From contig NZ_SOAV01000002.1 of assembly GCF_004364245.1 (NCBI RefSeq), positions 372,001 through 436,000 on the forward strand: 64,000 nt of DNA, given 5' to 3'. The stretch comes from Streptomyces sp. BK208 (lineage in GTDB: Bacteria > Actinomycetota > Actinomycetes > Streptomycetales > Streptomycetaceae). The notes below the pieces were generated by a model. That model had not been told where the DNA came from. It did no database searches and saw only the letters and a program-made list of their open reading frames with translations. Both the position numbers and the translations under genes were made by a program. Positions 28,201 through 34,798 of this stretch are shown piece by piece (within the stretch, counting starts at the first letter, position 1; each line of letters opens with the position of its first letter).

Positions 28201-28608
28201 CGCGAAGAACGTCAGGTCGGGGTCGCCGGACCGCTCGGTCGCGGGCCGCAGCGAGCCGGGCAGCGCGTACGGGCCCGACCGCGTCAGGGTCCGTACCGTG
28301 CGCGGCAGCCCGTCGAAGGTCCGCGCGGCGCCCTCGCGCACGGCGGCGTCCGCGGCCGGCCGCTGTCCGGCGGGAACGTCCCCGTGCACGATCAGCGCCG
28401 CCTCGGCCCCGGTGCGCGGGTCGGCGAGGGCGTGGCGCAGGGCCGCGTCGCCGACGGCGCCCGAGTAGGCGGTCAGGGCGGCGAGGACGGTCGTGGTCAG
28501 CAGGACGGTGAGCAGGGCTGCGGCGAGCAGCAGACGGTGCGCCCGAGCGCGCAGCAGGACGAACACCGTGAGTCCCCCGAACCCCGCCACTCGGCCCCCC
28601 GCCGTCAT
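25276..28608 (-). CDS. FtsX-like ABC transporter permease (first subunit)
   Basis: 1110 aa, with two FtsX-type membrane blocks and very large outer domains. The N-terminal helix is LLLAAALLTVLLTTTVLAAL. The first FtsX block is near LLVARLLSVERAGELRLLRA, followed by RGASRARLAAVSALEALLAA. The second, C-terminal block has AAGSRRERAAEFAVLRALGA and SRRSLARTTAVEQGVLTGLA. The outer domain between them is rich in beta strands. The start ATG 28608 is not backed by a strong ribosome site, and GTG codons 18-39 bases inside are alternatives. It is first of a three-gene leftward set with the second permease and ATPase. The upstream gap of about 165 bp probably carries the promoter. Confidence 0.83.
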   Translation of the reverse strand: MTAGGRVAGFGGLTVFVLLRARAHRLLLAAALLTVLLTTTVLAALTAYSGAVGDAALRHALADPRTGAEAALIVHGDVPAGQRPAADAAVREGAARTFDGLPRTVRTLTRSGPYALPGSLRPATERSGDPDLTFFAALDPSQVRIDEGRMPAAAAAGSAVEVAVPVAAAERIGVGTGDRLTLTDRLGGPAVSVVVSGLYRPADTGSPYWRLDDLSGRGVARSGFTTYGPLLAPPGVLSGGRVSAGASGWVVTADYASLTTARADALGEAARAGTAWLRARPVLGGVTEATTGLPAVLDRLDRSLTVSRSTLLVIELQLVLLAAGALLLVARLLSVERAGELRLLRARGASRARLAAVSALEALLAAVPALICAPLLAGPLVRLLAGHGAAARIGLGPQPAAGGGAGVWLVAGAAALGCTLAVTLPALTLAPEAGGRSRTLPGRLRAGADVGLLVVAGVAYWQLDRQTSAAGTGDAEGAAAPGVDPLFVATPTLALLAGTVLALRLLPLVARLAERRAAGGRGLTAALAGWQLSRRPMRGAGPVLLLVLAVALGTMAIGQGASWSRSQDDQADFRTGAPIRVEASGTAGPGRTDLIAGVTGVQEVAPAARSEAPLSGDRSATVLALDTAHAADTMLMRPDLADRSPRALLSPMAPGRPSNGARVPADTARLALTATLAVPDTAPPSGSPGASSGGGAPSADVTVTVEDRWGTPYRVGAGSLAADGREHRLAADLSAGPLTLTGVDFTVARPGGPGERHRLTVRRVTATATDGTVRPVPLPESWTAGVQPSSPSAVPGADGAPPAPRLRGSDPLAVEYSTGRSDESQPTALTVRLRVAQPEPAVVTAVATDRFLDSVGARTGQRVTVPVGGHEIPVRIDRSVRELPGAGPPEAASARFGGALLVDLPAVNRYLQSRYGAAVEPTEWWLRPRPGKGAEAVAGLRASPDTAPAQVVVRDEVAERLRDDPFGAGPGAAFAAATLVAAALAAVGFTVSAAGSRRERAAEFAVLRALGASRRSLARTTAVEQGVLTGLALLTGAALGAVLTRALIPLTVLTPGATRPVPDVHVTLPPDRVALLLAGMAVVPLLVTAALALRRPHPAAAPDDPGGTGR

Positions 28609-28775
28609 CCGTACCTGGCCGGATGCTGTCAGAGGAGGCGGTGCCGAAGTAACCGCCCGAGAGGCGGACTTGACCGGATCGTGATCAGAATCCGGTGTCG
28701 ACCGACCGGAATGCGGGGCGCCGCAGGTCGTGCCGTCCGGGCACCGGCCGGGGGCCGGCCGCGGTCAGCGGGCGG

Positions 28776-29180
28776 TCAGCCGGGGGTGTTGACCATCGAG
28801 GCCGCCGCGTACGTCAGGTACTTCCACAGCGTCTGCTCGTGCTCCTCGGACAGGCCCAGCTCGTCGAGCGCGACCCGCATGTGCTTCAGCCAGGCGTCGT
28901 GCGCGGCCCGGTCGACGACGAACGGGGCGTGCCGCATCCGCAGCCGCGGATGGCCCCGGTTGTCGCTGTACGTCGTCGGGCCGCCCCAGTACTGCATCAG
29001 GAACAGCGTGAAACGCTCCTCGGCCGGACCCAGGTCCTCCTCGGGGTACATCGGCCGCAGGACCGGATCCTCGGCGACACCCTCGTAGAAACGGTGGACG
29101 AGCCGGCGGAAGGTCTCCTCCCCGCCGACCTGCTCGTAGAACGTCTGCTCCTGAAGCGTGCCGCGCCGAATCTCGTTCAC
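28776..29180 (-). CDS. Group II truncated haemoglobin (GlbO-like)
   Basis: 134 aa, a haem protein of the 2-over-2 globin fold. The family pattern is present: TFYEQVGGEETFRRLVHRFY, DPVLRPMYPEEDLGPAEERF, FLMQYWGGPTTYSD and the proximal histidine His84 in RLRMRHAPF, with AHDAWLKHMRVALDELGL as the G helix containing Trp. Group II globins bind oxygen and NO tightly and are linked to peroxide or NO detoxification and to oxygen delivery near the membrane. It has its own short leader and diverges from the methyltransferase gene by about 95 bp. Confidence 0.93.
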   Translation of the reverse strand: MNEIRRGTLQEQTFYEQVGGEETFRRLVHRFYEGVAEDPVLRPMYPEEDLGPAEERFTLFLMQYWGGPTTYSDNRGHPRLRMRHAPFVVDRAAHDAWLKHMRVALDELGLSEEHEQTLWKYLTYAAASMVNTPG

Positions 29181-29274
29181 GCGTCCATGGTCTCAGACAC
29201 GGGGGCATAGGACTCAAGTCCTAGGACCGCTCCGGGGCCCTGCCCGCCGTGCGCCCGGCCCGTACTGTGGAGAC

Positions 29275-30249
29275 ATGGGCGGGTACGAGGACCTGGACAG
29301 CCTCGCCGCCTCCGCGCGGGCGGAGCTGGTGCGGGAGATCGAGCTGAGCGGCGCCTGGACGGCCGACCCGGTGTGGCGGGAGGCGTTCCAGGCGGTCCCG
29401 CGCCACCTCTTCGTGCCCTACTACTACGTCGGCGCCCGGGGCGGCTACGAACGCCGGTGGGGCGAGGACCCCGACCCAGGCGCCCGCGAGCGCTGGGTGC
29501 GCGGCGCCTACGCCGACGCCCCGCTGGCGACGCGGATGCGCGACGGCGAGCTGCTCTCCTCCAGCAGCCAGCCCTCGCTGATGGCGATGATGCTGGTGGA
29601 GCTGGGCGTACGGGACGGCGACCGGGTGCTGGAGATCGGCGCCGGCACCGGCTACAACGCCGCCCTGCTCGCCCACCGGCTCGGCGACGACGACCTGGTC
29701 ACCACCGTCGACCTGGACCCCGAGATCACCGAGTCGGCCCGCCGGCACCTCGCCGCCGCCGGTCACCACCCGGCCGTCGTCACGGGCGACGGCGCCCGCG
29801 GCGTGCCCGAGCGCGCTCCCTACGACCGGATCCTGGCCACCTGCACGCTGCCCGCGGTGCCGCGCGCGTGGCCCGCCCAGTGCCGCCCCGGCGGCCGGAT
29901 CCTGGCCCCGCTCGCCACCGGGCTCGTCGTCCTCACCGTCCGCGACGCCGAACACGCCGAGGGGCGCTTCCTGCACACGCCCGCGTACTTCGTGCCGCTG
30001 CGCGGCGCGGACCGCGCCGAGCCCGAGACACCGGGCCTGGGCGGCGTGCCGCGCCGGGCCCGGGAGGACGACCTGTTCCGCTTCCTGCTGGCGCTGAGCC
30101 GGGGCGGACTCGACCCGCAGGAGGCGTACGCGCTGTGGGACCGCGAGGGCGCACCCCGCCGCGAGCGCTACGGCATCACCGTCAGCGGCGAACGGGCCTG
30201 GGCGTGGCTGGACGACCCCGACGGGCCGTACGCCTGGCCGTTCGCCTGA
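29275..30249 (+). CDS. Protein-L-isoaspartate O-methyltransferase-like SAM enzyme
   Basis: 324 aa from ATG 29275. The SAM motif I is RVLEIGAGTGYNAALLA (GAGTGYN around 122-128), motif II is VTTVDLDPEITESARRHLA, and the catalytic PCMT Ser loop is GELLSSSSQPSLMAMML. After the fold (about residue 220) comes a 100-residue extension with FLHTPAYFVPLRGADRAEPE and RAREDDLFRFLLALSRGGLD. In Streptomyces such extended PCMT-like proteins often act as peptide-modifying methyltransferases or repair enzymes; the first residues (GGYEDLDSLAASARAELVRE) do not settle this. No precursor peptide is adjacent. It converges on the FHA gene with a 58-bp gap of degenerate CCGTCCAGCC-type repeats. Confidence 0.8.
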   Translation: MGGYEDLDSLAASARAELVREIELSGAWTADPVWREAFQAVPRHLFVPYYYVGARGGYERRWGEDPDPGARERWVRGAYADAPLATRMRDGELLSSSSQPSLMAMMLVELGVRDGDRVLEIGAGTGYNAALLAHRLGDDDLVTTVDLDPEITESARRHLAAAGHHPAVVTGDGARGVPERAPYDRILATCTLPAVPRAWPAQCRPGGRILAPLATGLVVLTVRDAEHAEGRFLHTPAYFVPLRGADRAEPETPGLGGVPRRAREDDLFRFLLALSRGGLDPQEAYALWDREGAPRRERYGITVSGERAWAWLDDPDGPYAWPFA

Positions 30250-30307
30250 CGGCGGGTACCGGTCGCGCCGGTCCCGTCCAGCCCGGTCCAGCCCCGTCTG
30301 GCCCCGT

Positions 30308-31891
30308 CTAGCCCCGGCGGATGGTGATCGTCGTCCAGGCGCCGACGTGCACCCGGTCGCCGTCCTGGAGCGGTACCGGCACGAAGGGCTGGATCGGCTC
30401 CTCGCCGCCGTTCACCGTGGTGCCGTTCGTCGAGTTCTGGTCGACGACCGCCCAGCCGCCGTCCGGCTGCTGCACCAGCACCGCGTGCTGGTGCGAGACG
30501 CCCGGGTCCTCCGGGGGCACGGCCAGATCGATGTCCGGGGTGTCGCCGGTGGAGTGCCGGCGGCGGCCGATGGTGATCTGGTTCCCGGTGAGCGTGCGCT
30601 GCTGCTCGGGCGAGTACGCGGGCAGGTTCAGGCCCGCGGCCTCGGGACCGGAGCGCTGCATCATCGCCATGAAGTACTCGCGGTCGGGGCCGATCGTCGC
30701 CGACCAGGTCGTCGGCTGCTGGGGCCGCTGCGGCTGCTGCGGGAAGCCCTGGCCGGGACCGGGCGGAGCCTGGGTTGCGCCGGGCTGCGGGTAGCCGTAG
30801 CCGCCCTGGGGGCCCGGGCCGTTCGGAGCGCCGGGGCCGCCCGGTGCTCCGGGGCCCGCCGGGCCGGTGGACGACGGCGGGGAGAGCACCCAGTCGTCGT
30901 CACCGCCGCCGAAGGCCGGGCCGCCCTGCTGCGGACGGTGGGTCTCCTGCGGGAAGGCGGGCGGGGCCGGCGGACCGGACTGGAACCCCTGCGGGGCGCC
31001 ACCCTGGCCACCCGGGCCGCCGGGGCCGCCGTGCGGGGGCGGGACAGGGCCGGGCGGAGGCGGAACCGGACGCGACGGATCGCCGAAACCGGGCGGGGCC
31101 GGGGGACCGGAGGGAGCGCCGGGACCGTGCGGGCCACCCGGACCGTGGGGACCGCCCGGGCCGCCGGGGCCGTGCGGTCCGCCGGGACCGTTGGGTCCAC
31201 CGGGGCCCCCGAACCCGCCGGGGCCACCCGAGGCGTTGGGGCCGAAGGGACCGGAAGGAGCGGAGGGGCCGGAGGGGCCGCCCGGACCGCCGCCCGGACC
31301 GCCGCCCGGACCGCTCGGACCGCCGGGACCGCCCGAGGCGTTGGGGCCGAAGGGACCGGAAGGACCGCCCGCACCGCCGGGACCGCCCGCCGGGCCGCCG
31401 GGACCGCCCGGGCCACCGCGGCCCGACGGGTCGGCGCCGAAGGGCGGCGGGCCCGGGGGAATCGGTTCGGCGGGGCGGTTCACCTGGGACGGACGGGAGC
31501 CCTGGTAGTCGTAGGAGTCACCGCCGCCGAAGGACGGACCCGCCGGCGGCTGCCCGAAGTGCGGCGCGGGGCCGGGGGCCGGCGGACGCGGGGCGGCCGG
31601 GGTGTACGAGGTGGCGGTGTTGGTCAGGAAGTTCCACCGGCACTCCTCGCAGAACGGCGCACCGCCCTCACGCGGCGTGCGGCACTGCGGGCACAACTGC
31701 GGCTCGCCGCCCGGGCCGCCGGGACCGCCACCGGGCCCACCCGGCCCACCGGGACCGGGCGGCGGGAAGCCGTAGCCGCCGCCGGTCGGCGGGGGCGGCG
31801 GAGGGGGCGGCACGGCACCGGCCATGCGGTGACCGCAGACCTCGCACCAGTCGTCGGAACCCGACTGGTGTCCGTTCGGGCAGGTCGGCAT
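30308..31891 (-). CDS. FHA-domain protein with zinc ribbon and long Gly/Pro linker
   Basis: 527 aa. The N-terminal zinc ribbon is [17 protein letters not shown] (cysteines 4, 16, 19), and a second near residue 60-90 is [20 protein letters not shown]. About 300 residues of Gly/Pro repeats (GGPGGPGGP) follow. The C-terminal FHA domain has [32 protein letters not shown] and [10 protein letters not shown], so the phosphothreonine-binding Arg, Ser-His and Asn residues are present. It should read Thr-phosphorylated peptides, likely products of the PknG-type kinase four genes upstream. It is last of the seven-gene island, with 46 bp to the VWA gene. Confidence 0.88.
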   Translation of the reverse strand: MPTCPNGHQSGSDDWCEVCGHRMAGAVPPPPPPPPTGGGYGFPPPGPGGPGGPGGGPGGPGGEPQLCPQCRTPREGGAPFCEECRWNFLTNTATSYTPAAPRPPAPGPAPHFGQPPAGPSFGGGDSYDYQGSRPSQVNRPAEPIPPGPPPFGADPSGRGGPGGPGGPAGGPGGAGGPSGPFGPNASGGPGGPSGPGGGPGGGPGGPSGPSAPSGPFGPNASGGPGGFGGPGGPNGPGGPHGPGGPGGPHGPGGPHGPGAPSGPPAPPGFGDPSRPVPPPPGPVPPPHGGPGGPGGQGGAPQGFQSGPPAPPAFPQETHRPQQGGPAFGGGDDDWVLSPPSSTGPAGPGAPGGPGAPNGPGPQGGYGYPQPGATQAPPGPGQGFPQQPQRPQQPTTWSATIGPDREYFMAMMQRSGPEAAGLNLPAYSPEQQRTLTGNQITIGRRRHSTGDTPDIDLAVPPEDPGVSHQHAVLVQQPDGGWAVVDQNSTNGTTVNGGEEPIQPFVPVPLQDGDRVHVGAWTTITIRRG

Positions 31892-31937
31892 GTCGGAGCT
31901 TCCCTCTCTTGCGGGCGTGTCGCGCGGTGGGTGTGCG

Positions 31938-33287
31938 TCACTTCTTTACACGAACAGTCTTGGTCGACCGGGTCTCGAGAGTCATCTCGTCGGCCTCCTC
32001 GACCTTCGCTTTCAGTCGCACAGTACCTGCCGCCGCGTCCACTACGTCCACCACCTTCGAAAGCAGTTTCGCCGTATCCGCGTTTCCGGAGGCTCCGGCG
32101 AGCTGGACCGCGCGGCCCAGTTTGGCCGTTGCTCCGTCGATGTCTCCCGCTTTGCGCAGATCCAGCCCTTGCTGGATGGCCTGTGCCAGTTCGGCCTGCC
32201 CGGTGTAGTGGGCGACTTGCGGGTTGATCGACGTGGAGGCGGCCATGTCGTCCGTCCACACGGCCCGTACGAGGCCCTGCGCGCCGAGGTTCCGGACGCT
32301 CTCTCCCCCGGGCTCCGGGATGACCAGGGAGACGCGGGCGGCCAGCATCTCCTGGCCGAGGCCCGCGGCCGGCACCTCCACGCAGACGTGGTAGTCACGG
32401 GACTCGTCGCCCCAGGAACCGATGGGGTAGTCGCCGGCCCGCGGACCCGCCTCGGTGCGGCGGCCGGTCAGTTCCTCGACCGTCGGGGCGACCTGCTTGA
32501 CGAACTTCACCGTGGTGCCGACCGGGGTCCACAGGCGCAGCGCGACGTCCGCGACCTCCTTGCCCATGGCCGTCTCCATCATCCGCGTGAAGTCGGCGGC
32601 CAGGCCCGCCGGGTCGGCGACGATGTCGGCGGTGCCGAGCAGCGCCGAGGCGATGCCTGTGACCTCTTTCACTTCCCAGTCGGTGCCCACGCCACGGGCG
32701 TCGCACGTGAAACGTCCGGCGCACGAGTCCAGCGCGGCTCTGAGGTCGTCGGGCGACTCGTGCTCGTTGCGGCCGTCGGTGAGCAGGATGCCGTGCCGGA
32801 TGGCGACGTCCGCGGTGGACAGCAGCCGGTCGGCCAGCCGCAGCCAGGTGCCGATGGCGGTGCCGCCGCCCGCGCCGAGGCCGCGCAGCGCCTGCTTGGC
32901 CTGCGCCCGGGTGGTGGGGTCGGCGACCGCCAGGCGGCCGCCGCCCGGGTAGACCTCCTTGGCCACGTGGGTGCCGCCGACCACCGCGAAGTGCACGCCG
33001 TCGCGCAGGGTGTCGATCGCGGCGGACGTGGCGTCGCGGGCGTTGCGCATCTTGGTCGGCGGGTAGTCCATCGAACCCGAGCAGTCCACCATCAACGCCA
33101 CGGCGGCGGAGGGGCCCTGGCCGGGCGAGTAGAGGTGCGGTGCGGCGACCGCGCTCCCGACCGTGCCGCCGCCCGTCGCGGTGACCGTGACGATGGCGTT
33201 GACCTCGCGGCCTCCCTCGGGCAGGTACTCGTTCTGGTAGACGTCCACCGCGAACTGCGGCACGTTCGACTTCGAGAAATTGGCCAT
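31938..33287 (-). CDS. VWA-domain protein of the kinase-phosphatase-FHA cassette
   Basis: 449 aa, cytoplasmic (no signal or membrane segment). MIDAS residues are visible: VDCSGSMDYPPTKMRNARDA (DxSxS), GGGTAIGTW for the Thr and LLTDGRNE for the Asp. The C-terminal half is beta-rich (EVADVALRLWTPVGTTVKFV, YHVCVEVPAAGLG) and then helical, with AELAQAIQQGLDLRKAGDID, a TPR-like unit. VWA proteins of this kind scaffold metal-dependent protein contacts. Start ATG 33287 has the protein opening MANFSKSNVPQFAVDVYQ. The gene lies between PP2C and FHA genes in the same direction, and the four together look like a read-write-erase phosphosignalling module. Confidence 0.85.
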   Translation of the reverse strand: MANFSKSNVPQFAVDVYQNEYLPEGGREVNAIVTVTATGGGTVGSAVAAPHLYSPGQGPSAAVALMVDCSGSMDYPPTKMRNARDATSAAIDTLRDGVHFAVVGGTHVAKEVYPGGGRLAVADPTTRAQAKQALRGLGAGGGTAIGTWLRLADRLLSTADVAIRHGILLTDGRNEHESPDDLRAALDSCAGRFTCDARGVGTDWEVKEVTGIASALLGTADIVADPAGLAADFTRMMETAMGKEVADVALRLWTPVGTTVKFVKQVAPTVEELTGRRTEAGPRAGDYPIGSWGDESRDYHVCVEVPAAGLGQEMLAARVSLVIPEPGGESVRNLGAQGLVRAVWTDDMAASTSINPQVAHYTGQAELAQAIQQGLDLRKAGDIDGATAKLGRAVQLAGASGNADTAKLLSKVVDVVDAAAGTVRLKAKVEEADEMTLETRSTKTVRVKK

Positions 33288-33400
33288 GCCGGATCGCATC
33301 CCCCTCTGCGTCCCCCGGTGACGGGGGCCTTCACTTGCTCGGCGCGGACCGCCCCCTGCGGTCCGCGAGGCCGCCCCCGACCCGTACCCGTGCGGGGGCC

Positions 33401-34795
33401 TCAGGCCGATCCTGCCCCCTGCGGCGGTGCCGGGAACGGCAGCAGGGCCACTGTTACGTTGTCGTGGCCACCGCCGTCGAGGGCGTGACCGACCAGGACG
33501 CGGGCGCCGTGCAGCGGGCGGACGGCGGCGTCCAGGGGCACGGCCTCGGCCATCTCCTGCGCGGACTCCGCGTAGTTCCACAGGCCGTCGGTGCAGACCA
33601 CGACCACGCCGGGCCGGTCCGGCTTGAACGACGCGGTGTGCGGCTCCAGTTCGTAGGCGTCGGCGCCCAGCCAGCCGGTGATCGCGTGGGCGCGCTCGTC
33701 GGCGTAGGCCTCTGCCTCGCTCATCAGGCCCGCGGCGACCATCTGCGCGGCCCACGAGTCGTCCTCGGTGAGCCGGGCGGGCGGCGTGGCCCGGTCGGCG
33801 GGCACCCAGTAGACACGGCTGTCGCCGACCCAGCCGACGACCAGCAGGCCGGCGGTGACCACGGCGCCGACCAGGGTGCAGGCGGGCGCGTTCTGGTGCG
33901 GGGCCTGTTCACGGGCGGTGGCGGGCTCGTCGGCCAGCGCGTTGACGGCGTGCGAGGCGGCGAGGATGGCGTCGTGCATGGCCTGCTGCGGGTGCGTGCC
34001 GCGCGGCAGGGCGGCGAGCAGCGACTCGCCGGCCACCCGGGACGCGGCGAGCGAGGCGTCGTCGGGGCGGGTCGCCGAGGACACGCCGTCGCAGACGATC
34101 GCCACCGTCGCGGGGGCGCCGTCGGGCAGCGCGGTGCAGCCCACCGAGAACGCGTCCTCGTTGCGGTGATGGCGCAGGCCGCGGTCGCTGACGGCGGCCA
34201 CCGGGCCCGACTCCTGCTCCATGTGGTCGCGTTCGCGGGGCTGGGCGTGCCCGCAGTTCTCGCAGTAGCCGTCGTCGTCGACCCGGCCCGCGCGACAGGC
34301 CACGCACACCTTTCCGGCCGGGGCCGGCTCGCCCGCCGGGCGCGGCACCGTGCCCCGGCCGGCCGCGTCCCCCTCGGCGGTCAGCCGCGGGTCGGGCGCC
34401 TGCAAGGGGTACTCGTCGAGCTCGTCCGGCCGGTCGAGTCGCACGCCGGACGCGGGCGCCTCCGGCGCGCCCGCCGGAGCGGAAGGCGGAGCGGCGGGCG
34501 GTGAGCCGGGCAGCCCGGGCAGCGGGGAGCCGCCCGAGTCGGTGCCCGGCAGTTCGGCCGCCGCGTGCACCGGGGCGGGGCGGCCGTGGCCGTCCGAGTC
34601 CCGGGCCACCGGCCAGTCCAGGCCGTCCGGCGCGTGCACCGCGCCGCCGACGGCCAGGGTCGGGCTGTCCTCGGGCCGCGCGGGCACGACGGACAGGTCG
34701 TATCCGCACGCACCGCAGAAACGGTCACCCGGCTCGAGGGGCTCCTCGCAGCTCGGGCACTTCGACACAGCGGCCTGCTGGGGCATCTGCGACAT
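33401..34795 (-). CDS. PP2C-family serine/threonine phosphatase with N-terminal zinc ribbons
   Basis: 464 aa. Zinc ribbon CPSCEEPLEPGDRFCGACG (cysteines 13, 16, 27, 30), a Pro/Ala linker, and a second ribbon CVACRAGRVDDDGYCENCG at about 163-182. The PP2C domain spans about 198-462: VSDRGLRHHRNEDAF, VCDGVSSATRPDDAS (metal Asp), GAVVTAGLLVVGWVGDSRVY, LTEDDSWAAQMV, VVVVCTDGLWNYAES and GGGHDNVTVALLPF, i.e. all four metal aspartates. It removes phosphate from Ser/Thr, probably set by the PknG-type kinase just upstream (3 bp between the stop of that gene and this ATG). Shared zinc ribbons with the kinase and FHA protein suggest co-assembly. Confidence 0.9.
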   Translation of the reverse strand: MSQMPQQAAVSKCPSCEEPLEPGDRFCGACGYDLSVVPARPEDSPTLAVGGAVHAPDGLDWPVARDSDGHGRPAPVHAAAELPGTDSGGSPLPGLPGSPPAAPPSAPAGAPEAPASGVRLDRPDELDEYPLQAPDPRLTAEGDAAGRGTVPRPAGEPAPAGKVCVACRAGRVDDDGYCENCGHAQPRERDHMEQESGPVAAVSDRGLRHHRNEDAFSVGCTALPDGAPATVAIVCDGVSSATRPDDASLAASRVAGESLLAALPRGTHPQQAMHDAILAASHAVNALADEPATAREQAPHQNAPACTLVGAVVTAGLLVVGWVGDSRVYWVPADRATPPARLTEDDSWAAQMVAAGLMSEAEAYADERAHAITGWLGADAYELEPHTASFKPDRPGVVVVCTDGLWNYAESAQEMAEAVPLDAAVRPLHGARVLVGHALDGGGHDNVTVALLPFPAPPQGAGSA

Positions 34796-34798
34796 CAA

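Noticed and set aside
25999..29088. 1029-codon rightward open frame
   Set aside because: Gln/Arg/Gly-rich shadow opposite the FtsX permease and globin genes; no ribosome site or domain.
29275..30249. PCMT-like enzyme as maturase of a lanthipeptide or graspetide cluster
   Set aside because: No precursor peptide, synthetase or protease gene within several kb on either side.
30347..32227. 626-codon rightward frame opposite the FHA gene
   Set aside because: The Gly/Pro repeats of the FHA linker give open frames on all strands; no motif.
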